Below, in pieces: positions 9,460 to 18,578 of a stretch of 64,000 nucleotides of DNA (the stretch's first letter is position 1; each line of letters begins with the position of its first letter). Both the position numbers and the translations under genes were made by a program. The DNA is from Chitinophaga skermanii (lineage in GTDB: Bacteria; Bacteroidota; Bacteroidia; Chitinophagales; Chitinophagaceae): assembly GCF_003259335.1 (NCBI RefSeq), contig NZ_QLLL01000006.1:496001-560000 (forward strand), read 5' to 3'. The notes under the pieces are model-generated. The model saw only the letters and a list, made by a program, of their open reading frames with translations, was not told the DNA's origin and searched no databases.

Positions 9460-10228
9460 ACGCGGGTATATTTAAAATTTCATCTAATCGTACAATAGTA
9501 AACCCTTGATTCCTCAAGCGTTGAATCAAATAGGGCAACAATTGTACCGTTACAGCACAGGTATCGTGGAAGAGGAAAACGTCGCCATTTTTCACATGCT
9601 TGGTTACCTTTTCCAGCAGTTTATCGGCATCTTTCGCAACAGTATCGTACGAGCGAACGCTCCAACCAATGGAAGCATAACCGCCGTTTACAATGGCATT
9701 GCGCATATTGGGGTTTGTAACACCATATGGTGGACGGAACATACGCGGCTTTTCACCGATTACTTTGTGAATAGCGTTATCGGTGTCTTGCAACTCTTGT
9801 AGAATACGTTTGCTGCTGTAAAGGTCGATATACGGGCCGTGATGGAAGCTATGGTTGCCAATAATATGTCCATCGGCATGCATGCTTTTTAGGATATCTT
9901 CCCGTCCTTCGATGCGGTTACCGATACAAAAAAAAGCCGCTTGCACATCGTGCTCGCGGAGGATTTTGAGAACTTCCGGTGTAAAATCTTCCAGCGGTCC
10001 ATCATCGAACGACAAGGCTACTTCCTTTCGATTGGGATGCCCTTTGCAATGGGATTTGATGAAGAAGCCAGCTTTAATAAAATAAGCCCCATATGCTAAA
10101 ATGGAACAATAGATCCACACCGTTACTACGTACACCCACAAACTGATGGGAACGAACACACGATGTACCGTGATCAAAGCAATGACCAGCAACACAAAAA
10201 TGATATTAACGTTCCTAAAGTTTAACAT
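9452..10228 (-). CDS. Membrane-anchored polysaccharide deacetylase family protein (NodB domain)
   Basis: Residues 1-55 hold two hydrophobic segments; the NodB homology domain follows. Catalytic and metal motifs are intact: SFDDGP (Asp75, Asp76), HSFHH (His126, His130) and RPPYG. Enzymes of this fold remove N- or O-acetyl groups from sugars. It sits in the envelope part of the pigment operon, overlapping the CLF-like gene by 7 nt and the LolA-like gene by 8 nt. It could deacetylate a sugar added by the GT2 protein; this is inference. Confidence 0.85.
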   Translation of the reverse strand: MLNFRNVNIIFVLLVIALITVHRVFVPISLWVYVVTVWIYCSILAYGAYFIKAGFFIKSHCKGHPNRKEVALSFDDGPLEDFTPEVLKILREHDVQAAFFCIGNRIEGREDILKSMHADGHIIGNHSFHHGPYIDLYSSKRILQELQDTDNAIHKVIGEKPRMFRPPYGVTNPNMRNAIVNGGYASIGWSVRSYDTVAKDADKLLEKVTKHVKNGDVFLFHDTCAVTVQLLPYLIQRLRNQGFTIVRLDEILNIPAYA

Positions 10229-11292
10229 ACGCTCAATAGAATAAAAGAGTGATGGGTGTTATTGTGATGATTGTATAACAATACTTTCTTTACTTGTTTA
10301 TGTTTGGCCTCACCGAATAGCATAGCAGGTGGTACTTCACCGGCTTTCAACATTTGTACAGCCGCGTATACGCCAAAGCTGGAGGCTGTAGGGTATTCGC
10401 CGCACAAGTGCTTGAAACAAGCAATCGTTGCGCCTGGGAAATACGAACTTTCGATATGATCGTAGCTAAGATCGGAAGAAAAATCGCCGTTCCTACCTGT
10501 TAAAATTACATCTACAGCTGTAGGTTCTATGTTATTTTTCGATAAAAAATCGGCACAGAAATTCATGCGTTCGTATACGTCGGTTGGTTTGTAAAGCGTG
10601 GCCATAGCATCGATCGTTGCTACTGCGTTATCACCCTTTTCACCACTAAGTACAAAGAACGCGGCACCTTCACCATTGATGGTACCTTTTGTTTCGCTGT
10701 GCAGGATGTTGGTGGTATCGATGTTGGATGATTTGTACAAACCAAAGCGTTCTAAGATAGCATGACTTTGATCGGTAATTTCATCTACGCCCCCTGTAAG
10801 AATTTGCGCGGTTGGATTTTCTTGCAGGGTAAGCATTGTATCGAGCAAAGCGTTTTCAAAAGAGAACCCGCGGTGCACGAAGGTATTGTTATAACCATGG
10901 CAACTAAGCATGAGGGCAATTTGCCCGGCTACCGTGTTGTGCGTTGATTGGATGAAAGCCGTAGGCGTGAGCATTTGCTCTTCTTGGGCAACCATTTTAT
11001 TCAAGAAAACACCGGTATCGGCAAGGCAGCCGTAGGCGGTACCGGTAATAATAGCGGTAGGACTTTGTATACCTGCTTCTTGTAAACTTAATTGCGAAGC
11101 AGCCACCCCCATCTTAATCACGCGGCTCATGCGGCGAATCAATTTAATATCGATCCACTGTTTGTAATCGGGGTCAATAACCGGTAAGCGGCTGGTTTGG
11201 TACGTACGTACTTCTTCCAAGAAGCCGCTACCATCGGCCGTTTGTTGTGGCGATACACAACCTGTTCCCCGTATGTACATTTTATTTATCAT
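10222..11292 (-). CDS. Beta-ketoacyl synthase-like protein without active-site Cys (chain-length-factor-like)
   Basis: A 356-residue thiolase-fold protein. Where ketosynthases have TACSSG it reads FVHRGFSFE (near 138-146), so the nucleophilic Cys is absent; the HGT motif is also lost (LTGRNGDF), while a later His remains (FKHLCGEYPTASSFG). This pattern fits a chain-length-factor-type partner that pairs with an active ketosynthase, probably the one encoded immediately upstream (11333-12532). Alternative starts exist at Met5. The gap to the upstream gene is 40 bp. Confidence 0.8.
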   Translation of the reverse strand: MINKMYIRGTGCVSPQQTADGSGFLEEVRTYQTSRLPVIDPDYKQWIDIKLIRRMSRVIKMGVAASQLSLQEAGIQSPTAIITGTAYGCLADTGVFLNKMVAQEEQMLTPTAFIQSTHNTVAGQIALMLSCHGYNNTFVHRGFSFENALLDTMLTLQENPTAQILTGGVDEITDQSHAILERFGLYKSSNIDTTNILHSETKGTINGEGAAFFVLSGEKGDNAVATIDAMATLYKPTDVYERMNFCADFLSKNNIEPTAVDVILTGRNGDFSSDLSYDHIESSYFPGATIACFKHLCGEYPTASSFGVYAAVQMLKAGEVPPAMLFGEAKHKQVKKVLLYNHHNNTHHSFILLSVC

Positions 11293-11332
11293 GCTAACAA
11301 TTGATATAGCAATAATTTATTATCAACTTTAT

Positions 11333-12532
11333 TTACCTTGAAAATACAAGGCTAGAGCAGTTTCCACCGAAACCAAAAGAGTTACTTACTACGTGTGGTA
11401 AATCGTTGCCTTTCGAGAACGTTGTTACCGGCGAGAAGGATAATTCTTTCATTTGATGTTGGAAACGTGCGTTGGGATAAATAATCCCATCTCGAACAGC
11501 TAAAGAAGAGAATACCGCTTCGATACCACCGCTGGCGCCTAATGTGTGCCCTGTAAAGGATTTAGTAGAGCTAGCGGGAGGTGTTGCACCTGCGAATAAT
11601 CTTTCAATTGCAATTCCTTCACTTACATCGTTATTGGCAGTGCCAGTGCCGTGTAAATTGATATAAGCTACATCTTTCGGTTCAATTCCACTTCTTTCCA
11701 AAGCCGTTTTCATGGCTAAGTAGTTCCCGGTGCCGTCGGGTGACGAAGCTGTTTGGTGATAGGCATCGTTGGCATTAGCGAAACCACTGAGTTTGCACCA
11801 TGGCTTGCCGGGCAATTTAGTGGCAAGCTCATCGTTTACTAACACAACGTAGCCAGCACCTTCGCCTAGGTTAAGTCCTGTGCGGGTATCGTCGAACGGC
11901 CTGCACAATGCCTGGTCTAAGATCATAAGCGTGTTAAAACCGTTGACGGTGAAGCGTGTGAGCGAATCCGTTCCGCCGGCAATTACAGCGTCGAGCATGC
12001 CTGCTTTAATTAACCGGCTACCTAGCATTAATGCATTGGCGCCTGAAGAACAAGCGGTACTAATAGTCGACACATGGTGTTTGATGCCCATAGCATCGGC
12101 AACAATTTCCGTAGCGGCGCCACATTCGTGGTTCACTACATGGCGTAGTTGACCGCTTTGTGGGTTGGCTAAGAAATCGATATAGAAATCTTCCGTTTTG
12201 TCCATTCCTCCAACGGTGTTAGCGGAAATAAAGCCTACCCGGAATTGCTTGATATCGCCCAAGCCGGTGCTTTGCCAAGCTTCTTGTACTGCCAATAGGC
12301 TAAGCATAGCAGTTCTGCTAGTACTAGGCTTTAGGCCCGTAGCAGCCGCCAGTTCCGCGTTACTGGATTTCACTTCAGCAACAGGAAAAACACCTTTATG
12401 CGCCGATTGCAGGTAGTGCATATCTTCGATGCCGGGTTGCATGTTCTCGAATGATGTTAAGCATTCTTCCACATTCTTCCCGATACCGCAAATAACGCCA
12501 CCGCCTGCGATCCAAACTTGTTGACTCATCAA
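11333..12532 (-). CDS. Beta-ketoacyl-ACP synthase II-type (FabF-like), catalytically complete
   Basis: A 399-residue ketosynthase with the full Cys-His-His set: Cys161 in STACSSG, HGTGTANND, and GHTLGASGG. It would condense malonyl-ACP onto the growing aryl polyene. It lies between an ACP gene (stop 12533, directly abutting) and the Cys-less partner, so a KS/CLF heterodimer is likely. One of three Cys-containing ketosynthases in the cluster. Confidence 0.88.
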   Translation of the reverse strand: MMSQQVWIAGGGVICGIGKNVEECLTSFENMQPGIEDMHYLQSAHKGVFPVAEVKSSNAELAAATGLKPSTSRTAMLSLLAVQEAWQSTGLGDIKQFRVGFISANTVGGMDKTEDFYIDFLANPQSGQLRHVVNHECGAATEIVADAMGIKHHVSTISTACSSGANALMLGSRLIKAGMLDAVIAGGTDSLTRFTVNGFNTLMILDQALCRPFDDTRTGLNLGEGAGYVVLVNDELATKLPGKPWCKLSGFANANDAYHQTASSPDGTGNYLAMKTALERSGIEPKDVAYINLHGTGTANNDVSEGIAIERLFAGATPPASSTKSFTGHTLGASGGIEAVFSSLAVRDGIIYPNARFQHQMKELSFSPVTTFSKGNDLPHVVSNSFGFGGNCSSLVFSR

Positions 12533-12790
12533 CTAGCTTTTTTGATTAGCTGTAATAAATTCCGCCATTGTACGTACTGAAGCAAAGATCTTCGGACCAT
12601 CTTCAGGGTTCGCGATACGGATGTTATAGTTTTGTTGCAACAACACGATTAATTCCAATGCATCGATTGAATCTAGTCCTAAACCATCTTTAAACAAAGA
12701 TTGATCGTCGCCGATATCTGCCGGTGTTAATTCTTGAAGATTCAATTGTTTGATGATCTGCTCTTTCAGATCTTGCATCAACTTTTCCAT
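12533..12790 (-). CDS. Acyl carrier protein (pigment cluster, first of two)
   Basis: An 85-residue acidic protein with the phosphopantetheine site GLGLDSIDALEL, Ser41. It carries starter and extender units for polyene synthesis. It abuts the ketosynthase gene (next base) and begins 3 bp after the short KS-like gene. Confidence 0.9.
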   Translation of the reverse strand: MEKLMQDLKEQIIKQLNLQELTPADIGDDQSLFKDGLGLDSIDALELIVLLQQNYNIRIANPEDGPKIFASVRTMAEFITANQKS

Positions 12791-12793
12791 ATT

Positions 12794-13414
12794 CTATATT
12801 TGGTACAATTTATTTAATGTGTCGCCATTGAAAGGGGTATGAAGCGTACCGGGTTCTTTTTCAACAAGGAACAACGCCCCGTCGTAATGCGAACCATACT
12901 GCTCTACCCAACCGCAAATACATGCTTGCACTGTGTTCGAATCGAACAGTGTTTGCACGTAGGTGGCGATGAACGCGGTGTCGAATTTATCAAAAATAAA
13001 GAAGGAATTTTCCCCCTTTAATTTATGGCGGATGCTGATTTCGCCGATAACGATGTTCGGTAGCGTATACACGAACAGCGCAGGGCTGGCAATATCGCTC
13101 ACGGTATCGAAGTAGCGTTCGTCGGTGTCCTGGCTACTACTACTATTCGCAAGTATAATACCCACATCGCCGGCAGCGTATTTATCTGCCGGTAATGTGT
13201 TTTGCAATAATATTTCAGTTCCTAACCAACCTAACTTACTGAGCGCATCCATTTTGTGATACTTCGGGTAATTACCCGCGTATTGATCGTATAAAGCACG
13301 CAGGAAATCTGCTTCACCGTTGCTTTTCCAGGTCTCTTCACCATTCTTCCGCACCGCGTGGGGGCGGATGGTAACGCTTGCTGTGATGTAGGTATGTTGA
13401 TTAGTTAAGTTCAT
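12794..13414 (-). CDS. Short ketosynthase-like protein (ApeC-like chain length factor candidate)
   Basis: Only 206 residues. The stretch YTLPNIVIGEISIRHKLKGENSFF corresponds to the region of ketosynthases just before the nucleophile (TLPN...GEIAIRH-G), but it continues into FDKFDTAFIATY with no Cys. The C-terminal half of a normal ketosynthase is missing altogether. Aryl-polyene systems contain a similarly short chain length factor (ApeC) that pairs with a full ketosynthase, which is the best analogy. It overlaps the flavoenzyme gene by 14 nt. It could alternatively be structural only. Confidence 0.7.
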   Translation of the reverse strand: MNLTNQHTYITASVTIRPHAVRKNGEETWKSNGEADFLRALYDQYAGNYPKYHKMDALSKLGWLGTEILLQNTLPADKYAAGDVGIILANSSSSQDTDERYFDTVSDIASPALFVYTLPNIVIGEISIRHKLKGENSFFIFDKFDTAFIATYVQTLFDSNTVQACICGWVEQYGSHYDGALFLVEKEPGTLHTPFNGDTLNKLYQI

Positions 13415-14648
13415 CCAATTTCTGAGTTAGTTCGATCGTACGAGCTAAGCGTTTTAAAGCTGTATCGTGGTTCGCCACGAATGGGTTCGACTGGTCCCAA
13501 ACATAGCCGGCAAGTACAGAGCAAATTTGCGCTTTGATTTTCGGATCTGGATTTTTTGAGAAGAAGATGGTATCCAAAGTACCTTCATACCAGGCCATTA
13601 CATAAGAGCGGAATACGTTTACGCCTTGCATAGTGGGTTCCATGTATTCTTTTTCCCAGTCCACCGCTTCTCCTTTTAATTTCTTGATCACCAATTTCGC
13701 AGCTGTTTGGCTGGAAACTGTAGCCAAAGTTACGCCAGATGAGAAAATTGGGTCGAGGAATTCGGTCACATTCCCTGTTAATACGAAACCGTCGCCGTAG
13801 AACTTATCTGTAGTAGCACTCCAAGCCTCCAAGGTGCGCGGTTCGAATTCGAATTTCACATCGCGGAACCGTTCCGCGGTATGTGGTTCGCTTTCTAACA
13901 TGGCACGGAATTGCTCTTCCGGGGTGCCTTCAAAACCTGCAAAGAAGGATGGGTCGCCCACGAAACCAACGGATGTTAAGCCGGTGGAGAACGGGATGAT
14001 CCAAATCCAAATACTGGGTTTATGTACAACGGCCGTAATACGGTTCGGCTCGTCGGCCATAGAACGGCGGATATCGTGGGTATGAGCGAATAAAGCCTTA
14101 CGCGGTTGTAATACCGATGGTTTATCGAGGTTAAAGAGTTTTGGGATAACCCTTCCATAACCACTACCATCAATAATAAAACGAGCTTCGATTTGACTTT
14201 GTACGCCGTTTACGTCTTCAACAGTGGTGATAGAATCGGCACCATTGAAAACAATATTTGTAACGGTTGTTTCGTAGCTTACCTCTACACCCATACGCTG
14301 CGCAGTATCGGCGAGGGTTTTATCGAAATCTGCGCGTTGCACTTGCCAAGTCCAATTCCACCCCGGGGTGTATTGTTCTTCGAAAGTGAAATCACAGATA
14401 GCACCTTGTTTTACAAACTTGGCACCGAATTTCTTTTGGAAGCTTTTTTCACTGATAGCATCAATGAAACCGGCTTCTGTAAGTGCATCCATACAGCGAG
14501 GTAACAAGCTTTCGCCAATGACGAACCGAGGAAACTTCAATTTCTCTACGATCTTCACTTTGTAGCCTTCTTTCCGGAGGATAGCAGCAGCTACGGAGCC
14601 CGATGGGCCGGCTCCAATAACTAATACATCCACTTTTTCTGTTTGCAT
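13401..14648 (-). CDS. FAD-dependent halogenase-like oxidoreductase
   Basis: A 415-residue flavoprotein. It has the dinucleotide site VIGAGPSGS (residues ~10-18), the KFPRFVIGESLLPR motif of the halogenase/geranylgeranyl-reductase group, Lys72/Lys73 in FQKKFGAKF near the position of the conserved halogenase Lys, and WIWIIP (214-219), an exact match to the WxWxIP signature of flavin-dependent halogenases. Some flexirubins are chlorinated on the aryl ring, so a halogenase role is plausible. Related monooxygenases share parts of these motifs, so ring hydroxylation is the alternative. A separate flavin reductase is not visible in the cluster. Confidence 0.75.
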   Translation of the reverse strand: MQTEKVDVLVIGAGPSGSVAAAILRKEGYKVKIVEKLKFPRFVIGESLLPRCMDALTEAGFIDAISEKSFQKKFGAKFVKQGAICDFTFEEQYTPGWNWTWQVQRADFDKTLADTAQRMGVEVSYETTVTNIVFNGADSITTVEDVNGVQSQIEARFIIDGSGYGRVIPKLFNLDKPSVLQPRKALFAHTHDIRRSMADEPNRITAVVHKPSIWIWIIPFSTGLTSVGFVGDPSFFAGFEGTPEEQFRAMLESEPHTAERFRDVKFEFEPRTLEAWSATTDKFYGDGFVLTGNVTEFLDPIFSSGVTLATVSSQTAAKLVIKKLKGEAVDWEKEYMEPTMQGVNVFRSYVMAWYEGTLDTIFFSKNPDPKIKAQICSVLAGYVWDQSNPFVANHDTALKRLARTIELTQKLDELN

Positions 14649-14698
14649 AGCATAGTGTTTTGGACAGTGTTAAGTGTTAAGATGAAAGCGTGTTGTTG

Positions 14699-15763
14699 TT
14701 ATGCTTTTTTGCACTTCAACAATGTATAACTCAAGCCAACGGAGTTATCTTCTTCTACTATTTCTAAACCGGCATTTTTAATACAAGCAAAGAAATCGTC
14801 GGTATGATACATTTGGCTATTACCATTTGCCATGGCCGTGAAATACAAGGATGTTTGTTGCAAGCAGAATGCGGCTGATTTAAATATTTGACGGTTCCAG
14901 AACGGCTCGAGAATATACACGAATCCATCATCGGTTACCGCTTCGCGGCAGCGTTTCAAGATAGAAGTGATTTCCGCTTCGCTGAAACAATCGAGGAATT
15001 GGCTCATCCAAATAGCATCGTAGCCTTTCGGGAACGGTAAGGTTTCATCCAAAATATTAGTTGGGAAGAAATCTACACGATCGCTCATGCCTTGTTCTGC
15101 AATGTTTTTAGTAGCTAAGCCCACTTGTCCTGGTAAATCCATGATGGTTACTTTCACATCCGGATCGAATTTCGCGCAAGCGAGCGACCATTTACCGGTG
15201 TTACCGCCAATGTCGAGCAACTTGCGAGGTTTATTTTTGAACACCAATGGCAATACTGCTGGGAAAGCCAAATCGGAGTAATAGTGATCGAAGTTGAACC
15301 AGCTATCGCCTTCTTTTTTAGGAAGTAATGATAAGCCTTCGTAGATGGTGTTCCAAGGACCTAATTCTTTCAAACCGGCAGGTTTGCCTTCGGTAAGGGC
15401 CTCTTGTAAGTGGAACATACCTTTGTAACAGATATCGTGTGAGAAATCCATGTTCACACGGGTCAATTGATCGTGTTGGATGAAGTGACCTGTTTTTGTG
15501 ATTGTGTATTTTTTATCATTCACTAACAGCATTTCCATTCCTAAACCGGCTTCCAACAGAACCCTCACAGCGTAGCGACTCAAGTTTGTTTTCTCGATGA
15601 TCTCTTCGATGGTGAGGCCGGCATTTGATTCGCCGATCGCTTTTAGAATGCCCATATCGCGCAGGGCCTTAGCTGCCTGAAACACAACGGGTGCGAATGC
15701 AATCCATAACGCGGCTTCTTTTGCCTGCAAAGCTGTTTTCGTTTCCTTGTTAAAAAATTCCAT
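14699..15763 (-). CDS. SAM-dependent O-methyltransferase-type protein
   Basis: 354 residues, with an N-terminal winged-helix dimerisation domain (LTIEEIIEKTNLSRYAVRVLL, ~50-70) and a class I catalytic domain starting at KLLDIGGNTGKWS, with the acidic residue in VTIMDLPGQ. This two-domain layout is that of small-molecule O- or C-methyltransferases acting on aromatic substrates. In flexirubin biosynthesis methyl groups are found on the aryl ring, so ring methylation is the likely role. Gaps of about 50 bp on both sides. Confidence 0.82.
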   Translation of the reverse strand: MEFFNKETKTALQAKEAALWIAFAPVVFQAAKALRDMGILKAIGESNAGLTIEEIIEKTNLSRYAVRVLLEAGLGMEMLLVNDKKYTITKTGHFIQHDQLTRVNMDFSHDICYKGMFHLQEALTEGKPAGLKELGPWNTIYEGLSLLPKKEGDSWFNFDHYYSDLAFPAVLPLVFKNKPRKLLDIGGNTGKWSLACAKFDPDVKVTIMDLPGQVGLATKNIAEQGMSDRVDFFPTNILDETLPFPKGYDAIWMSQFLDCFSEAEITSILKRCREAVTDDGFVYILEPFWNRQIFKSAAFCLQQTSLYFTAMANGNSQMYHTDDFFACIKNAGLEIVEEDNSVGLSYTLLKCKKA

Positions 15764-15809
15764 GCTGAAGTTTTACTGAGATAAGAGATGATTTTGATGA
15801 ATAGGATTT

Positions 15810-16967
15810 TTAGGCACCTGTTTCATACTTTCCAAAAATCATGGCGGCATTGCATCCACCGAAACCGGAAGTTGTTTTCAGGTAATAGTTTGTAGGTTGT
15901 TGGAGGATGACGTTTGGCACGTGCAGTGGTTGACTGACGCCAAGCGTTTGGAACCCCAAAGTTGGTAATACTACGTTGTTATCCATGGCATGCATGCCCA
16001 CAATGGCCTCTAACAAACCTGCTGCACCCAACGTATGGCCGTAATAACCTTTTAAGCTATTGACCGGTGCATCTAATAAGCCCGCTAATGCAAAGGCTTT
16101 AGACTCCATTTCGTCGTTATACAAGGTAGCAGTGCCATGTGCTGAAACAAACCCGATATCTCTGCGCTCGATACCGCTTGCTTCAATAGCTTTTTGGATG
16201 GCTAACGCCAATTCTTCGCCGGTACGCGAAGGTCCGCTAATATGATTTGCATCGTTACTGGAGGCCCCTTCCAACAAGCGGAACACTTTGCCGGCTTGGG
16301 GGGGAATTTCTTTCGAAACAATTACCGTGGCTGCTGCTTCGCCGAGGTTGATGCCTTTTCTTTCAGCATCGAACGGTAAGCAACGTGTATCGCTTACGGC
16401 TTGGAACGATTGAAACCCGCTGAGCACAAACTTCGTAAACACATCGGCACCACACACCACTACATGGTCGTATTGTTGTGCGCGCACCAAGCGTTGTGCA
16501 ATTAACATCGCCAACAAGCCGGAAATACAAGCATTGCTTAATACAATTGGCGTGGTGGTAAACCCTACTTTATCCGCAATTATCTGCGCGGCTTGGGTAA
16601 GGTGGAGTTGCGATGGTTGTTGTACTTGTTGTGCTTCCAGTAATTCGATATTTCCTTTTGTAGAAGAAAGTATAAACCCAACACGCGGGCTTTTCACGTC
16701 GATGTTTGTTTGTGAAAGCGCGTACTGGATCGAGGCGATCGACAATTGTTCGAACTTTGTGCAGCCTTGCAAGTTGAATGTACTGGCTAAGTTTTGTACT
16801 TGTTCGGAGGGTACAATAGCCCCAAAAAAAGGCGCGGCTGCCAAAGAAGGATCGTTGTGCAACTGTACGCCAGAATTGCCTTGCAGCAATTGCTGGAAGT
16901 TCTGCGCCGTGGTATTGCCTAGCGGGGAAACGATATTATCTGCTATTACATATACTGCCTCTTTCAT
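15810..16967 (-). CDS. Beta-ketoacyl-ACP synthase (FabF-like), catalytically complete
   Basis: A ketosynthase of about 385 residues. I chose the Met at 16967 (MKEAVYVIADNI), which falls just past the thioesterase stop; an upstream Met at 17000 would add 11 residues and overlap that gene. Cys147 in SNACISG, SAHGTATLYND and YGHTLGAAG supply the Cys-His-His set. The substrate preference cannot be read, but having three active ketosynthases in one locus suggests separate initiation and extension roles, as in aryl-polyene type II PKS. Confidence 0.86.
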   Translation of the reverse strand: MKEAVYVIADNIVSPLGNTTAQNFQQLLQGNSGVQLHNDPSLAAAPFFGAIVPSEQVQNLASTFNLQGCTKFEQLSIASIQYALSQTNIDVKSPRVGFILSSTKGNIELLEAQQVQQPSQLHLTQAAQIIADKVGFTTTPIVLSNACISGLLAMLIAQRLVRAQQYDHVVVCGADVFTKFVLSGFQSFQAVSDTRCLPFDAERKGINLGEAAATVIVSKEIPPQAGKVFRLLEGASSNDANHISGPSRTGEELALAIQKAIEASGIERRDIGFVSAHGTATLYNDEMESKAFALAGLLDAPVNSLKGYYGHTLGAAGLLEAIVGMHAMDNNVVLPTLGFQTLGVSQPLHVPNVILQQPTNYYLKTTSGFGGCNAAMIFGKYETGA

Positions 16968-16972
16968 ATTGT

Positions 16973-17401
16973 TTATATGATGCCCCATTTTTGTTTCCAT
17001 TCGGCAAAGAATGGCGGGTTAATGAGTTGTAAAGTAGCTGTTTCTTTATCTAGGAACACTTGTACGCTCGAACCGGTTGCTACTACTTCTTGGGTAGCCG
17101 CGTTATAAATAGTGTACTCAAACTTTAGTTTTGCAGCAGGCGTGTCAATGAAACGTGTTTCGACGATAATCGAGTCGCCATATCGTACAGAACGTTTGTA
17201 ATTGCAGTCGACATGTACGACAGGAGCCGTGAAATCGTGCCCGAAGATATCGAGGTATTTGATACCATATTTTTTACCGAACGCCTCCCTGCCATCTTCG
17301 AAATACCGGATATAATTGCCGTGCCACACAATTCCTAATGGGTCGGCTTCATTAAACCGGATCACAATCTCGGTACGCTCACTTAATACTACTGCTTGCA
17401 T
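16973..17401 (-). CDS. Acyl-CoA/ACP thioesterase, 4HBT hotdog family
   Basis: A 142-residue hotdog protein with the 4-hydroxybenzoyl-CoA-thioesterase signature NEADPLGIVWHGNYIRYFEDGREAFG, including the catalytic Asp of the family. It would release or edit acyl-thioester intermediates. It lies between a ketosynthase and a secreted protein gene in the same operon, with a 27-bp upstream gap. Confidence 0.85.
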   Translation of the reverse strand: MQAVVLSERTEIVIRFNEADPLGIVWHGNYIRYFEDGREAFGKKYGIKYLDIFGHDFTAPVVHVDCNYKRSVRYGDSIIVETRFIDTPAAKLKFEYTIYNAATQEVVATGSSVQVFLDKETATLQLINPPFFAEWKQKWGII

Positions 17402-17428
17402 CTACTATGTTGTCTGATAATATTTTTG

Positions 17429-18079
17429 TTATTCTTCGCTGTATTGGGTTTTCCAATCTTTGTATTTCGCATCGATGTTCTCTAATGCATCTTTTACGGC
17501 ACCTGCCCAGTTGTTACGGAAGCTGGTGAAAGCGAATTTATTTTGTTTGCCGGTTACTCTTTCTGCTACTAATACTTTCTTTGTTTTCATATCAATCACA
17601 GTGAACCAGCAAGAGATTTCTTTCTTGGTTTGAGAGAAGGCTTCCATTACCAATACAACACCTAAGCCTGTACGGTTTTTCAAATCGATACCTTTTACGC
17701 TTTTAGCGATATCTTCTGGTGTTAAACGGTTGAAGTCGCTGCTAGCTGTAGATTTGATATCATCTGGATCTGTTTTCTCGTTTGTTTTGTTGATAGGACC
17801 CAAATCGGTATCTACTGCATCTTTATGGAAATATTTTTCGAGTTTGTATTTTTTAGGTTCGTTTACTACTACCTCGTTGATACCTACAAATTGGCGATCG
17901 CGGATATCGCGAGCATCTGCGTTAGAATCGTTGATTAAACGCATGTTAGTAAAATCGATACCGAGGTAAAGAACTTTTGCGTCGTTTTTAAAGAAATCTT
18001 TCGCTGTTGATTGTGCATTCGCTGCAACGCCCATAAAGAGGCTTACTACTGCCGCATAGAGGAATTTCATTGTTCTCAT
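17429..18079 (-). CDS. Secreted protein of the pigment cluster, unknown function
   Basis: 216 residues with a Sec signal peptide ending near ANA-QS (residue ~23). The mature protein is hydrophilic, with an alpha/beta look (KVLYLGIDFTNMRLI; GLGVVLVMEAFSQTKKEISCWFTVIDMKTKKVLVAERV). I do not recognise the family. It is embedded between a dehydratase-like gene (2 bp upstream) and a thioesterase (27 bp downstream), so a periplasmic role in pigment handling is likely by context only. Met4 (18070) is an equally good start. Confidence 0.72.
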   Translation of the reverse strand: MRTMKFLYAAVVSLFMGVAANAQSTAKDFFKNDAKVLYLGIDFTNMRLINDSNADARDIRDRQFVGINEVVVNEPKKYKLEKYFHKDAVDTDLGPINKTNEKTDPDDIKSTASSDFNRLTPEDIAKSVKGIDLKNRTGLGVVLVMEAFSQTKKEISCWFTVIDMKTKKVLVAERVTGKQNKFAFTSFRNNWAGAVKDALENIDAKYKDWKTQYSEE

Positions 18080-18081
18080 GT

Positions 18082-18510
18082 TTAATTTTTATTTGTGGGG
18101 ACAAAGATTTTCATTTCGCACTGCGCCATTAAAATATTGTTTTGGAAGACGCGGCCATGAACGACCGTTGCGTTGAAAACTTCGTGCGTGATGTGGATTT
18201 CCGTTTCTATATCTGTACCGGCTTCCGGTAATTGAATGATTTCAAGATCTTTCACAGCGCCAATAAAGCCCAGCGGTACGGGTTCATTTTTTTGTTTAGC
18301 GATGAAGCCTACACGTGCAGCTGCTGTTTGGGCAATATTTTCCATTAAGCCCGGTGGCATGAAACGGCCGTTTTCAACGAATACATTGGTCGGTTCGATA
18401 TGTAAACCGGTTCTCATGATCTTATCTTCAGCTACGATCACCTTATCAATCATCACCATAGGAGGGCGTTGCGGGATGTAATTGATGATATCTTCTTTTT
18501 GAACTAACAT
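18082..18510 (-). CDS. ApeP-like hotdog dehydratase homologue lacking the catalytic His
   Basis: A 142-residue hotdog protein. IPQRPPMVMIDKVI and PPGLMENIAQTAAARVGF match the ApeP/FabA-type dehydratase frame, with the helix Glu57 retained. The position of the usual His reads NGRFMPPG (Arg49). It may serve as the non-catalytic half of a heterodimer with the His-containing protein at 7856-8227, or use a different residue set. It starts 68 bp after the acyltransferase gene. Confidence 0.78.
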   Translation of the reverse strand: MLVQKEDIINYIPQRPPMVMIDKVIVAEDKIMRTGLHIEPTNVFVENGRFMPPGLMENIAQTAAARVGFIAKQKNEPVPLGFIGAVKDLEIIQLPEAGTDIETEIHITHEVFNATVVHGRVFQNNILMAQCEMKIFVPTNKN

Positions 18511-18578
18511 TTTATATGGCGTGGTTATTTCAGCTTTGTGATGAGTTAAACTATGAAATTACTTTGCGCAATAGGTTT

